Shown: piece after piece, positions 25,434 through 33,964 of the stretch
How the letters are laid out: each line of letters opens with the position of its first letter
How positions within the stretch are numbered: the stretch's first letter is position 1
Assembly (NCBI RefSeq): GCF_015773195.1
Contig: NZ_JADWYK010000008.1
Span: 1 to 64,000, forward strand
Origin: Hymenobacter guriensis
GTDB taxonomy: Bacteria > Bacteroidota > Bacteroidia > Cytophagales > Hymenobacteraceae
Length of the DNA: 64,000 bases
Direction: 5' to 3'
Position numbers and translations under genes: made by a program
The notes under the pieces: model-generated
What the model saw: only the letters and a program-made list of their open reading frames with translations
Database searches by the model: none
Told to the model about the DNA's origin: nothing

Positions 25434-25820
25434 TTACTGATGTCCTACCGGCAGCAGCACTTCTGAAACCAACCCCAGCGGGTCGAAGCGCAAGCTCAGT
25501 TTGGACGCCTGCGACCGGGGGTGCCCGGCCTCACACTGCGCGCCCGGCCGCAGATAATAGATATATACCTTCTCCGTCTGGGCCGAAAGCTCTACCTCAT
25601 CGGGCCGACCCAGGAGCTTGTCGATAGCATCGGTGTGGACGCCGTACAGCGCTTCGCGGTTTTTCTGGAGCACTGGCAGCTGGCTGGCCCGCGTGTCGTT
25701 GCAGGCATAGGGGTCTGAGCGCCAGGTGGCGGCCTCGAAGCCCGGCAGGGAGGCCGCCTGGTGGCTGCAGCCAGCTAACAGCAAAGCCGAAGCAAAAAAA
25801 ACGGCGCGACAAACTTGCAT
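25434..25820 (-). CDS. Small lipoprotein of unknown function
   Basis: A 128-residue protein beginning MQVCRAVFFASALLLAGC, a clear lipoprotein signal with LAGC. The mature part contains YGVHTDAIDKLLGRPDEVE and IYYLRPG, a layout like the BamE/SmpA fold (helix, LGxPD turn, strands), but too short a match to assign. ATG at 25820 is preferred over the longer frame. It is convergent with paralogue 3, with stops 12 bp apart and no terminator between them. Confidence 0.65.
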   Translation of the reverse strand: MQVCRAVFFASALLLAGCSHQAASLPGFEAATWRSDPYACNDTRASQLPVLQKNREALYGVHTDAIDKLLGRPDEVELSAQTEKVYIYYLRPGAQCEAGHPRSQASKLSLRFDPLGLVSEVLLPVGHQ

Positions 25821-25928
25821 AGGGAACCAGGATAAAGGGCAGGGCGTTGGGAGCACGCCGTAAAACTACTAAATTGGCGGTAGTGCCGGTCTTGTAGGGC
25901 CGGTGGCAGTAGCTGAGTAACAACCAGA

Positions 25929-26741
25929 ATGAAGCATATGAAAGGATTGTTGCGCAGGGTTAGTGGGTTGATGCTGGGAGTGATAAGTGTGCTGGGAGCA
26001 GATGCCGCCGTGGCTGCTTCACCCCGGCCGGCGGGCAATCCGCGCACCGTGCAGCTCAGCGAAGTGCAACGAGCGTTCTACCAGACGGCGTTTGAGCAGG
26101 AAGTATTGCGCACCTACACGGCCGCCCGCCTGTCCCTTACCGGCCTGCGGCCCGATGTATACCGCCAGGCGCTACTGGGCTACTACAACCTGCAGCAGCA
26201 CGGCTCCGCTGCTGCCGGCGCGCCCCTCACCATTATCGATTTCAACCTGCCCAGCCGCCAGAAGCGCTTGTGGGTGATAGACGTACGCCAGAACCGGCTG
26301 CTGCACCATACGCTGGTAGCGCACGGCAAAAACACCGGTGAAGATCTGGCCCGCACGTTCTCCAACCGAAATGGCTCCGAAATGAGCAGCCTGGGCTTTT
26401 ATGTAACGGGCCAGCCGTACACCGGCAAGCACGGCCTCTCGCTGAAGCTGCATGGCATGGACGACGACTACAACTCTCACGCCGCTGACCGGGCCGTGGT
26501 AGTCCACGGTGCCGACTATGTGAGTGAAGCCTTTGTACGCCAGCATGGTCGGCTGGGGCGCAGCCAAGGCTGCCCGGCTCTGCCCGTCACCGAGGCCCCG
26601 CGGATTATTCGTGCCATTCAGGCGGGCTCGGTGGTGTTTGCGCATGCCCCGCAAAACGTTTCTTATGCTTCGGCCTGGCTGACGCTGGACTCGGCACTAT
26701 ACGGCTTCGCGCGGGCAAAAGGCCTGCAGGGAGTAGGCTGA
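25929..26741 (+). CDS. L,D-transpeptidase-like murein enzyme (YkuD_2 type)
   Basis: A 270-residue protein with an N-terminal signal (about 1-30, ending AVAA). The catalytic domain carries LKLHGMDD, VVHGADYV (His193) and GRSQGCPALP (Cys215). The H...GRSxGCxA pattern is the catalytic motif of the murein L,D-transpeptidase catalytic domain family (PF13645). It probably acts in the periplasm on peptidoglycan stems; whether it crosslinks or hydrolyses cannot be told. ATG at 25938 is an alternative start. Confidence 0.85.
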   Translation: MKHMKGLLRRVSGLMLGVISVLGADAAVAASPRPAGNPRTVQLSEVQRAFYQTAFEQEVLRTYTAARLSLTGLRPDVYRQALLGYYNLQQHGSAAAGAPLTIIDFNLPSRQKRLWVIDVRQNRLLHHTLVAHGKNTGEDLARTFSNRNGSEMSSLGFYVTGQPYTGKHGLSLKLHGMDDDYNSHAADRAVVVHGADYVSEAFVRQHGRLGRSQGCPALPVTEAPRIIRAIQAGSVVFAHAPQNVSYASAWLTLDSALYGFARAKGLQGVG

Positions 26742-26771
26742 TTCCGGCACTAAAACCAACCGTATTAACAC

Positions 26772-26811
26772 AAAAAGGCCCTTCGGATATTGAATCCGAA
26801 GGGCCTTTTTG
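26772..26811. terminator. Bidirectional terminator
   Basis: AAAAAGGCCCTTCGGAT pairs with its exact complement around ATTGA, between convergent genes. Confidence 0.92.
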
Positions 26812-26865
26812 CTATGGTAAATGTAATGCGGACGATAGGCTAACAGGCTTGAGCCGGCTACTTCA

Positions 26866-27060
26866 TCAGGACCTGTCCCCGGTAGCTTTTACCAGGTTGA
26901 TGCCGGCAAAGAAGAAAATCAGCCCGACTACGAAGGGTACGATGGAGTTCATCTTGCCCAGTACTACCCCGGCAACCTGCATGAAGCCCAGCGCCCCGTA
27001 AATGATGCCCACAATGCCAAGAATAGTGAGAATGGCGCCAAAAGTGCGTTTCTGATTCAT
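26866..27060 (-). CDS. Small two-helix membrane protein
   Basis: A 64-residue peptide with two hydrophobic helices (GAILTILGIVGIIYGALGFM and VPFVVGLIFFFAGINLV). The pattern is common in short Bacteroidota membrane proteins of unknown function. ATG at 27060 gives a compact protein; the longer frame adds low-complexity leader. It diverges from the M48 protease gene across 213 bp. Confidence 0.65.
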   Translation of the reverse strand: MNQKRTFGAILTILGIVGIIYGALGFMQVAGVVLGKMNSIVPFVVGLIFFFAGINLVKATGDRS

Positions 27061-27273
27061 ATGTTCGGAAGAAGAAAGGGAAGAGAAGGAGAGGAGTACA
27101 ACGTGGTTTGCCCCCAGGGGCGTCCCGCGCCCTCTACGCAAAACGCGGCCGTAAGGTGACAAGCGGCCGGCCCACAGCCACTGCAACCCTGCTTACGCCT
27201 TCGCGTTACACTGCAAACCCTGGCCTGCGGGCCAGCGGCGCTTCTCTCTCCCACGCCTTTTTCTCCCTCCATA

Positions 27274-28086
27274 ATGCGCGGCAACCTACGCTACCTCATC
27301 GCCCTGATTGTCGGGGGCTTTTCGCTGATTACCTACTACTGCAACCGCCAGACCAACCCCGTCACCGGCGAAACGCAGCACGTGAACATGACCACCGACC
27401 AGGAAATTGCCCTGGGTTTGCAGGCGGCTCCCGAAATGGCCCAGCAGTACGGCGGTTTATATCCCGACCAGGAAGCCCAGAACACTATCGACCGGATTGG
27501 CAATGCCATTATCCAGGGTTCCCCGGCCGTTCGTTCCCCCTACAAGTTCGACTTTCATCTATTGGCTGACGACCAGACCATCAATGCCTTTGCGCTGCCC
27601 GGCGGGCAGGTGTTCGTGACGGCGGGGCTGGTAAAACAGCTTAAGTCCGAAGGCCAGGTGGCCGGTGTACTGGCCCACGAAATCGGCCACGTTATCCAAC
27701 GGCACTCGGCCGAGCAGCTAGCCAAGTCGCAGCTCACGCAGGGGCTGGCCGGTGCTGCAGGTATTGCCGCTTACGACCCCGACCGACCCGGCGGCTCCAT
27801 TGCCAATGCCGCTATTGCTGCCGCCGTAGCCAAAGTAGTGTCGTTGCGCTTCAGCCGCGAAGATGAGCTGGAAGCCGACCGGGTGGGCGTCGACTATGTA
27901 TCCGATGCCGGCTACGACCCCCGCGCCCTGCTGCAGGTGATGCAGGTGCTGGAGCAAAGCGGCGGTGGCGGCGGTGGCCCCGAGTTTCTGCAGACGCACC
28001 CGAACCCCGGCAACCGTACCCAGGAAATTCAGCAGGAAATTCAGACCCGCTTTCCCAATGGTGTACCGGCCGGCCTGAAGCCCTAA
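27274..28086 (+). CDS. M48-family metalloprotease
   Basis: A 270-residue zinc protease with an N-terminal hydrophobic segment (about 7-22) followed by Cys23, so it is a membrane anchor or lipoprotein. The zinc motif HEIGH is at 135-139; the third-ligand helix EDELEADRVG is near 197-206. FALPGGQVFVTAGLV precedes the zinc helix as in BepA/LoiP-like proteases. These degrade misfolded envelope proteins. A second M48 protein is encoded at 39388. A hairpin terminator follows. Confidence 0.88.
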   Translation: MRGNLRYLIALIVGGFSLITYYCNRQTNPVTGETQHVNMTTDQEIALGLQAAPEMAQQYGGLYPDQEAQNTIDRIGNAIIQGSPAVRSPYKFDFHLLADDQTINAFALPGGQVFVTAGLVKQLKSEGQVAGVLAHEIGHVIQRHSAEQLAKSQLTQGLAGAAGIAAYDPDRPGGSIANAAIAAAVAKVVSLRFSREDELEADRVGVDYVSDAGYDPRALLQVMQVLEQSGGGGGGPEFLQTHPNPGNRTQEIQQEIQTRFPNGVPAGLKP

Positions 28087-28109
28087 CGATTCGCCCAAGC
28101 GCTGGTATT

Positions 28110-28144
28110 ACTGCTGGCTGGCACACTGCCGGCCAGCAGTTTTT
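28110..28144 (+). terminator. Terminator of the M48 protease gene
   Basis: ACTGCTGGC pairs with GCCAGCAGT, with extra inner pairing, followed by TTTTT. Confidence 0.8.
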
Positions 28145-28177
28145 GTATCCTCAACTTTCGTTACTTCAATCTCCCGC

Positions 28178-29098
28178 ATGGCTTTTCCCAAGTCGCTTTT
28201 GCTGCGTAATCTGCTCTTCGTGCTCAACCCCATTTCGGGCGACATCGACAAGGAAGGGCTGGAAGAACGTATCCAGGAATACTGCCGGGAGCATGGCCGC
28301 ACCGCCACGTTTTTCCATACTACCGGCAAGGATGACCTGACCCGGTTGCGTCAGCACCTGCATCAAGAGCCCGCCGAGGCCGTATTTGCGGCGGGCGGCG
28401 ACGGCACCGTGAACCTTGTAGGGGAAGCATTGACAGGCACCGAAACGCCGCTGGGCATTCTGCCGCTGGGCTCGGGCAATGGCTTGTCGAAAGATCTGGG
28501 CATCGGGCAGAGCCTGGAGGAGGCGCTGCCGCTTATCTGGCGGCACACGGTACGCAGCATCGACACGCTGCGGGTAGGCGGGCACTTTTCGGCCCACCTG
28601 GCCGATCTGGGCTTCAACGCATTGATTGTGGAGAGATTTGCCGCAGGGGACACAAGAGGGCCGGGGGCCTACGTGCGCATCGCCATGCAGGAATACCTGG
28701 ACTACGAGTCCGCCGTGTACCACATCGAAACCGACCGGGAAACCTTCGAAGGGACGGCCTTTATGCTCACCGTGGCCAACGCCAACACCTTTGGCAGCAA
28801 TGTGGTCATCAACCCCGCCGGCCAGCTGGACGACGGCGAGTTTGAGCTGTGTCTGATTGAGCCATTTCCGGGCACGGCCGCGCCGGGCATTCTGTATCGG
28901 CTCTACACCGAAGGGTTCGACGAGTCTCTTTACACCCGCCGCCTGTGCTGCCGGCACGCCCGCATTCATATTCAGGGGCAGGAGCAAGCGTTGGTACAGG
29001 TGGACGGGGAGCCGCTGAAGCTGCCTATGCCCCTCGAAATTCAGATGCTGCCTGCGAGCCTGCGGGTGCTGGTGCCGCTGCCCGTCCCGGCCGAATAA
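28178..29098 (+). CDS. YegS/DgkB-type lipid kinase
   Basis: A 306-residue protein of the diacylglycerol-kinase catalytic family. Visible motifs are LNPISG near residues 16-21, the nucleotide-binding GGDGTVN at about 73-79 and PLGSGNGLSKDLG. A C-terminal beta-domain with VDGEP completes the DgkB/YegS fold. It phosphorylates a lipid such as diacylglycerol, with Mg-ATP at the cytoplasmic face of the membrane. The substrate is not certain. Its last 74 bp overlap the end of the convergent phosphoesterase gene. Confidence 0.88.
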   Translation: MAFPKSLLLRNLLFVLNPISGDIDKEGLEERIQEYCREHGRTATFFHTTGKDDLTRLRQHLHQEPAEAVFAAGGDGTVNLVGEALTGTETPLGILPLGSGNGLSKDLGIGQSLEEALPLIWRHTVRSIDTLRVGGHFSAHLADLGFNALIVERFAAGDTRGPGAYVRIAMQEYLDYESAVYHIETDRETFEGTAFMLTVANANTFGSNVVINPAGQLDDGEFELCLIEPFPGTAAPGILYRLYTEGFDESLYTRRLCCRHARIHIQGQEQALVQVDGEPLKLPMPLEIQMLPASLRVLVPLPVPAE

Positions 29099-30269
29099 GT
29101 TGCCAACGGAATACGTCGGTGCCGGGCGGGGTGCCGGGCTCCAGCACCCGCAGCCATACCTCGGCGTTCTGGTAGAATTCCAGCACGAAAAAGCCCTTGT
29201 GCTCGTGCACGAAAGCAGCCCGCCCGCCGTGTTGCACAAAGGCTGTTTTGCTGCCCGCCCCGCTAACCAGGTAATGGCTGCCCTGGCGCTGGAAATACTG
29301 CAGGTTGTGGTCGTGGCCGGCGGCGTAGATAAGGTTGGGGAACTGGTGCAGTACGCGCAGCAGGCGGCGCCGCAGGTGACGGTAGCGGGGGTGAGCCATG
29401 TCCTCGGCTGCTCCCACCAGCTTGCGATACACGGGCAGCAGGGAGCCTATAAGGGGCAGCGGCAAATACGCTTTTTTATGCACCGTGGTAAGCGGAAACA
29501 TGTGTTGCCGGGCTGTGAACTTGCCGCCGTGGATGGCATTGGAATACAGGGGATGATGCCCGGCCACAATGATCTGCTGGTGCTGGTTGGCCCGCAAAAT
29601 CTGCAGCAAGTCCTGAAAAGGCCTGCCACCGGCCGTAGCCGAAGGGCGCTGTCCCTGCTGCACCCACCACTGGGTGTTCAGGACCACCAGCAGAATGCCG
29701 GGGGCCAGCTGCAGCGTCACGGGGCCAGGAAGGCCGTTGGCGGGCAGGAAGTGGGCGGCGGGCAGATGCTCGTGTACCAGCTGCTGCTGACGCAGCACGT
29801 ACTCCAGCCCATTGGGGCGCCCCTTGTTCCAGTCGTGGTTGCCGCTGAGGAAGATGACCTGGCCGGCATAGCTCTCAAAAGACTGCAGCTGCGTGAGCAG
29901 GCGCCGCTCGGCATCTGGCCGGCCGGGTGCACTCTGCGGTGGAATACCGGTCGGATATACATTATCCCCGAGCAAGACGGTAGCACTGGCTTCTCCGGCA
30001 GCCTGCTGCCACTCCTGCAGCAGCCTCAGCACCGAGTCGGGGCCGGTGGTAGCCACGGCACCAGTGTCGCCGATGAGGGCCAGCTGGTAGCGACGCGCAG
30101 CGGCTGGCGGGGGCGTCGCCTCGGGCCAGTGGCCGTAGGCGGGAGCCACCCATACGCGCCGCCGCCAGCGGCGCTCCTGCGTGTGCCGCACCAGGAGCCA
30201 CACGCTCAGCAGCGCTACCACGGCAGCGGCCACGTACCCGATAAGTAAGAGCCCCGAAGTCACGCGCAA
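29025..30269 (-). CDS. Membrane-anchored metallophosphoesterase
   Basis: A 414-residue protein. One N-terminal transmembrane helix (about 5-27) is followed by a calcineurin-like phosphoesterase domain with all blocks in order: LIGDTG, LLGDNVYP, LSGNHDWNKG, VAGHHPLYS and AAGHDHNLQY. It is thus a two-metal phosphoesterase anchored in the inner membrane; the substrate is unknown. The active-site face should be periplasmic or cytoplasmic depending on topology (basic HTQERRWRRR follows the helix, suggesting the domain is cytoplasmic). The first 96 codons and 74 bp of upstream DNA are duplicated at 34866-35228. Its 3' end overlaps the lipid kinase gene. Confidence 0.88.
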   Translation of the reverse strand: MRVTSGLLLIGYVAAAVVALLSVWLLVRHTQERRWRRRVWVAPAYGHWPEATPPPAAARRYQLALIGDTGAVATTGPDSVLRLLQEWQQAAGEASATVLLGDNVYPTGIPPQSAPGRPDAERRLLTQLQSFESYAGQVIFLSGNHDWNKGRPNGLEYVLRQQQLVHEHLPAAHFLPANGLPGPVTLQLAPGILLVVLNTQWWVQQGQRPSATAGGRPFQDLLQILRANQHQQIIVAGHHPLYSNAIHGGKFTARQHMFPLTTVHKKAYLPLPLIGSLLPVYRKLVGAAEDMAHPRYRHLRRRLLRVLHQFPNLIYAAGHDHNLQYFQRQGSHYLVSGAGSKTAFVQHGGRAAFVHEHKGFFVLEFYQNAEVWLRVLEPGTPPGTDVFRWQLIRPGRAAAPAPAGSQAASEFRGA

Positions 30270-30343
30270 AACCAGCTAAGCATACCGGTGCGTATACGGG
30301 CTTCTGAGGCTGATAGCTGGGAACCAAGCACGCTTAGCCGATG
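29981..30343. repeat. 363-bp direct repeat, copy 1 (intact locus)
   Basis: Matches 34866-35228 with three mismatches that I find (positions 29997, 30327 and 30330 of this copy). It contains the 5' end of the metallophosphoesterase gene and its upstream DNA. Confidence 0.95.
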
Positions 30344-30371
30344 AAGTTGTATATGGATCTTAGCGATATTA

Positions 30372-31291
30372 TAGCAGATTCGAGAACAGTGTAGCTGCTA
30401 ATGGGCGGCATCCGTAGACAGGTGTATGCAAGCGTATTCCTTGGATTTGCGCTAGCGCGTGGCGTAGGCGCTGGCCGAGCCGGGTGCCTGGCAGGCGCAG
30501 GTGGCGGCCCGTTTCTGCGTGAGCGTGGCCTTCGTGGGCAAGCTCGTGCGCCGGCAGCGGCAAACGGGTTCGCTGGCGGCGCTGCCCGGGCGGGGCGGGC
30601 CGCCGCGGTGCCTGGACGCGGCGGCGCAGGCGTGGCTGGTGGCCCAGGTCGGGCGGCAGCCGGACGCGACACTGGCCGAGTTGCGCGAGGCGCTGCAGGC
30701 CCACACCGGGCAGCGCGTGAGCGTGGGCTCGGTCTGGCGCGTGCTCGACGAGCACGGGCTGCGCCGCAAAAAAAAGCCTGTACGCCACCGAGCGTGACAC
30801 CGAACGCGTGCACGAATTGCGCTGCCAACATGTCGAAGCCGTGGCCGGCCTTTTACTTCCTCGACGAGACCGCACTGCGGCTGGATTACACGCGCCGCTA
30901 CGGGCGGGCTGTGGGCGGCAGGCGTGTAGGCGGGGCCGTGCCGTGCCGCTGAAGCGTGGCAAGAGCCTGCCGTTGCTTGGTGCGCTGGGCGTGCGCGGGC
31001 TGAAAGCTGTGCAGGTGCTCGATAACCTGCCGGTGCACAAGCTCGGCGGGCTGCAGCAAAGACTAGCTCGATGCGGCGTCGAGGTCCTGTTTCTGCCGCC
31101 GTACTCGCCCGACTTCCCCCGGTCGAGCAGGGCTGGAGCAAGCTCAAAGCGAAACTGCGCCAAGCGCAAGCCCGCACCCGCGAGGCGCTGCTGACCGCCA
31201 CCCAAGACGCACTGCAGTGGGTTACCAGCCAGGACGCCAAAGCCCGGTTCAATTACGGCGGCTACCACGTACACCGTTCATGAACCTGCTA
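30372..31291 (+). mobile_element. IS630-family element, inactive
   Basis: Terminal inverted repeats pair TAGCAGATTCGAGAACAGTG (from 30372) with the complement TAGCAGGTTCATGAACGGTG (inward from 31291), four mismatches. TA dinucleotides flank both ends (30370-30371, 31292-31293), the expected IS630 target duplication. About 920 bp long. Confidence 0.85.
30426..31283 (+). pseudogene. IS630-family transposase pseudogene
   Basis: Starts MQAYSLDLR and is broken at once by two TAG codons (30450-30452 and 30462-30464). The helix-turn-helix part (residues VSVAFVGKLVRRQRQ, then LAELREAL and RVSVGSVWRVLDEHGLRRKK) is readable to 30780, after which the frame shifts. Later frames recover the DDE blocks: YFLDETALRLDY, then VQVLDNLPVH and LPPYSPDF, then VEQGWSKLKAKLRQA. 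The three acidic positions (DE, D and E) are recognisable, but they lie in three different frames, so it cannot make transposase. Confidence 0.88.
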
Positions 31292-31361
31292 TAGGAAGGC
31301 GTTTGATTAATCCCATACACTCACAGAATCGATTCTGCTGATGACGCTTCTTTATTCCTAA

Positions 31362-32215
31362 GAGCGTGTTTGGGGATTCAAGCGCGATTGAGGGCCATGG
31401 TGATGTTGGCCAGCAAGAGCCAGGCGGCATGGCTAGCGGGGGTGAATTCATAATCAACGACGACCCAGCGCCGGGCCAGCCAGGCGAAGGTGCACTCGAC
31501 GACCCAGCGCCGGGCCAGCGGTACGAAACCGCGCTGCGTGGGTGGCCGGCTGCTGATCTGCTGAGCCACACCCAAGCTCAGCAGATGGCGGGTGAAGCGC
31601 CCGCGGTAGGCGGCATCGGTGAGCACCCGCTGCAGGCGCCGCGCCCACCAGGGGCGCTGCGGCAGCAAAGCCAGCGCGCCGGTGCTGTCATGGCGGTGGG
31701 CCGCGTGCACATGGGCCGCCCAGATGCGCCCGCCCGAATCAACCAGCAGCTGGCGTTTGCGGCCGTTGACGAGTTTATGCGCGTCCAGGACGCGGTGTTC
31801 GTAAATGCGCGGGGCCAGCTTCACGCTTTGGCTGTCCACACACGCCAACGCTGGGGTAGGTTCGCGGCCGTGTGCCACCCGATCCAGGGCGTTGACCAGC
31901 GTGTTGAGCTGCTGCCACAGGCCCAGACGCTGCCAGCGGTAGAAATAGTAGTACACCGCCGTCCAGGGCGGAAACTGCGGGGGCAGCGCCCGCCATTGGC
32001 AGCCCGTGCGACACACGTCGAGCAACGCATCGAAGACGTGACGCAAACACAAGCGGCGGCGCCGTTGCACAGGCAACAGCAACTCGATAACTTGCCATTG
32101 CGAGTCAGTAAGGGGTTGATAGCACTCAACCATAAGCCAGAAGGAACCTAGGAACTCCCCCGGCAACTTGCTGACTCGCTTTTATTTGCCCCCTGCCCAA
32201 TTCCCAAACACGCTC
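31362..32215 (-). mobile_element. IS5-family insertion sequence, apparently intact
   Basis: Ends share GAGCGTGTTTGGG-R-ATT as inverted repeats (31362 inward and 32215 inward, one mismatch). Three-base TAA duplications flank it (31359-31361 and 32216-32218), fitting the TNA target of the IS1031 group of IS5. 854 bp, one uninterrupted transposase gene. Confidence 0.88.
31378..32133 (-). CDS. IS5-family transposase
   Basis: A 251-residue DDE transposase that fills its element. The N-terminal YQPLTDSQWQVIELLLP is typical of the DUF4096 region; CRTGCQWRALPPQFPPW and VYYYFYRWQ follow. Catalytic blocks are ACVDSQSVK (first Asp), VLTDAAYRGR (second Asp) and RRWVVECTFAWL (Glu). ATG at 32133 lies 82 bp inside the right end. 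No frameshift or stop is seen, so it may still be functional. Confidence 0.9.
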   Translation of the reverse strand: MVECYQPLTDSQWQVIELLLPVQRRRRLCLRHVFDALLDVCRTGCQWRALPPQFPPWTAVYYYFYRWQRLGLWQQLNTLVNALDRVAHGREPTPALACVDSQSVKLAPRIYEHRVLDAHKLVNGRKRQLLVDSGGRIWAAHVHAAHRHDSTGALALLPQRPWWARRLQRVLTDAAYRGRFTRHLLSLGVAQQISSRPPTQRGFVPLARRWVVECTFAWLARRWVVVDYEFTPASHAAWLLLANITMALNRA

Positions 32216-32241
32216 TAAGTACAATTGTCACCGTCAATTCT

Positions 32242-33351
32242 TTAATGTATACCTGTTGCGCTGCTGTTAATAATCATATACTTAGTTTTTATTTTCAAGA
32301 AAGGTCTTTCAAAATATCTATAAGACAAATGAGCTACTAATGTCGTAATAATCATAACGCTAATATATGCTAAGGCAAAGCGCATTATATAATTCATGTC
32401 AAATGCATGAATTATTCGAGATAATATAATAATTAAAATTGGATGAATAACGTATATTCCATACGATATTTTCCCAAAAAAATTAAATAAGGGTTTATTT
32501 AAATTTACTATGCGATTTCTGGGATCTACTTGTCCTAATATGAGGGCAATTGATAAAATCCCGACAATTTCGTTGTCTATGAAAGAGGCAATGTGAAACT
32601 TATTAAATAGCATAAATATAATGCTTGTGAAAACAATAATTTGAGTGACTATATGTTGGCAAATTGCCAAAAACCACTTGATATTTTTATAGTACATAAT
32701 GCTTGCAGCAGCACCCATTGCCATACAGTGAAATCTGGTGATATGTAAAGATATGTAGAATATATTTTCATCAAAATTTTTGATAGTTAATCTTAATGCT
32801 AATTTAGCCATTAATGCAATGACGATTATAACTATCGAAGCAATGAATAATTGATTGATTTTAAGCTTCCCTAGCCAAGGCCAAAAAAGATAAAATTGCT
32901 CTTCAACACCTAATGACCAATAATGGGCAAATAACAAAATGGCATGTCCTGTAATAACTGGTATATTGGCACTTAAAAATATATAAAAGGGTAATTGATT
33001 AGCATTGTCAATAAAACCGTTAGTGATATACATGTATAAACTACCGAGTAAAAGAAATGAATAATATAATGGCCAAATGCGGAGTGCGCGGCGAATATAA
33101 AATTGCTTAATTTCTATTGTGCCAGTTGTGCTTTTTTCGTGTAATAGCAAAAAAGTTATTAAAAAACCACTTAAACAAAAAAACATTGTCACACCATAGC
33201 CGGCAAGAGTTATGCCAGAAGTTAGAAAACCTAAGTTTGTAGTATTTATCCCAAAATCTCCCAAAGCATGGGAAGTATGTGATAAAACAACAGCAATACA
33301 AGCTATGGCTCTAATGCCATTCAAACCAGGAAGGTGTATAGTTGACTTCAT
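32242..33351 (-). CDS. Acyltransferase family 3 (OafA/YrhL-type) membrane protein
   Basis: A 369-residue integral membrane acyltransferase with about ten hydrophobic helices. The N-terminal block LPGLNGIRAIACIAVVLSH supplies the conserved Arg and His; MFFCLSGFLIT and YIRRALRIWPLYY follow, as does WSLGVEEQFYLFWP, all diagnostic of PF01757. Members O-acetylate surface sugars or peptidoglycan. The gene is strikingly AT-rich against the GC-rich surroundings and lies between an IS5 copy and a decayed IS5 end, so it looks like transferred cargo. A TAGCTTTG element lies just upstream. Confidence 0.9.
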   Translation of the reverse strand: MKSTIHLPGLNGIRAIACIAVVLSHTSHALGDFGINTTNLGFLTSGITLAGYGVTMFFCLSGFLITFLLLHEKSTTGTIEIKQFYIRRALRIWPLYYSFLLLGSLYMYITNGFIDNANQLPFYIFLSANIPVITGHAILLFAHYWSLGVEEQFYLFWPWLGKLKINQLFIASIVIIVIALMAKLALRLTIKNFDENIFYISLHITRFHCMAMGAAASIMYYKNIKWFLAICQHIVTQIIVFTSIIFMLFNKFHIASFIDNEIVGILSIALILGQVDPRNRIVNLNKPLFNFFGKISYGIYVIHPILIIILSRIIHAFDMNYIMRFALAYISVMIITTLVAHLSYRYFERPFLKIKTKYMIINSSATGIH

Positions 33352-33368
33352 GTTTACTTTTTTGGTTA

Positions 33369-33376
33369 CAAAGCTA
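33369..33376 (-). promoter_or_regulatory. -7 element for the acyltransferase gene
   Basis: On the minus strand this reads TAGCTTTG, an exact TAnnTTTG match, 17 bp before the ATG. It implies that the transferred gene came with a promoter suited to Bacteroidota. Confidence 0.55.
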
Positions 33377-33416
33377 CTATATTAAAGTGTCTTTTGGAAT
33401 GATATAGAGAACATAA

Positions 33417-33895
33417 GAGTGTGTTTGGGAAATGGGTATAAGCTAAACAAAAACGAATCAGTAAGTTGCGGACGGAGTTTCTCGACTCTGGCTCGCGTTC
33501 TGATTGACGTCTATCAAATCTTTACTGACTTACATTGGTAAGGTTACTCGGCTACAGCTGCCTGTGCAAAAGCAATGGTACTTGTGTTTAACTCCTTACT
33601 ATATGCCTGCCACACTGTCAAACTTTGGTGCGCCTTCCGCCGAGATTTCGGATTGTACCTTAGTGTATTATGACTTCTACTACTGGCAGAAAAGGCCTTT
33701 GTGTACACGTGAATAGATCCTTCTTCAGGGAATACCAATTAAGCGAAGGGCTCGAGGTGTTGTGCTCCCTAACCTGTGTCGACAACCAAAGCATTAAGTT
33801 AGGTCTTTGTTTATGCGAACATGGGGTTGGACGGCGGCAAATGCGTCTATGGCCGCAAACGATATACCCTCACCGATTCAAGTGGCGCAACTAGG
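33417..33895 (+). mobile_element. Decayed IS5-family remnant
   Basis: Begins GAGTGTGTTTGGGAAAT, close to the inverted repeat of the intact element at 31362, and is preceded by TAA. Translated fragments align by eye with that transposase: LPVQKQWYLCL against LPVQRRRRLCL; VYYDFYYWQ against VYYYFYRWQ; and TCVDNQSIKLGLCLCEHGV against ACVDSQSVKLAPRIYEHRV. Frames are broken throughout. The far end is not recognisable. Confidence 0.75.
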
Positions 33896-33945
33896 CCCCC
33901 AGATGACGTCGCTAACGAGTACGTCAGCGGCGTCATCCTGGGGGA
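33896..33945. repeat. Long GC-rich hairpin
   Basis: CCCCCAGATGACGTCGCT (33896-33913) folds onto AGCGGCGTCATCCTGGGGG (ending 33944) with about two mismatches and a 12-nt loop. It lies between the decayed IS5 remnant and the next IS. It is not followed by a T run, so it is not an ordinary terminator. Confidence 0.65.
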
Positions 33946-33964
33946 ACTGCCCCACCTTCCCTAG

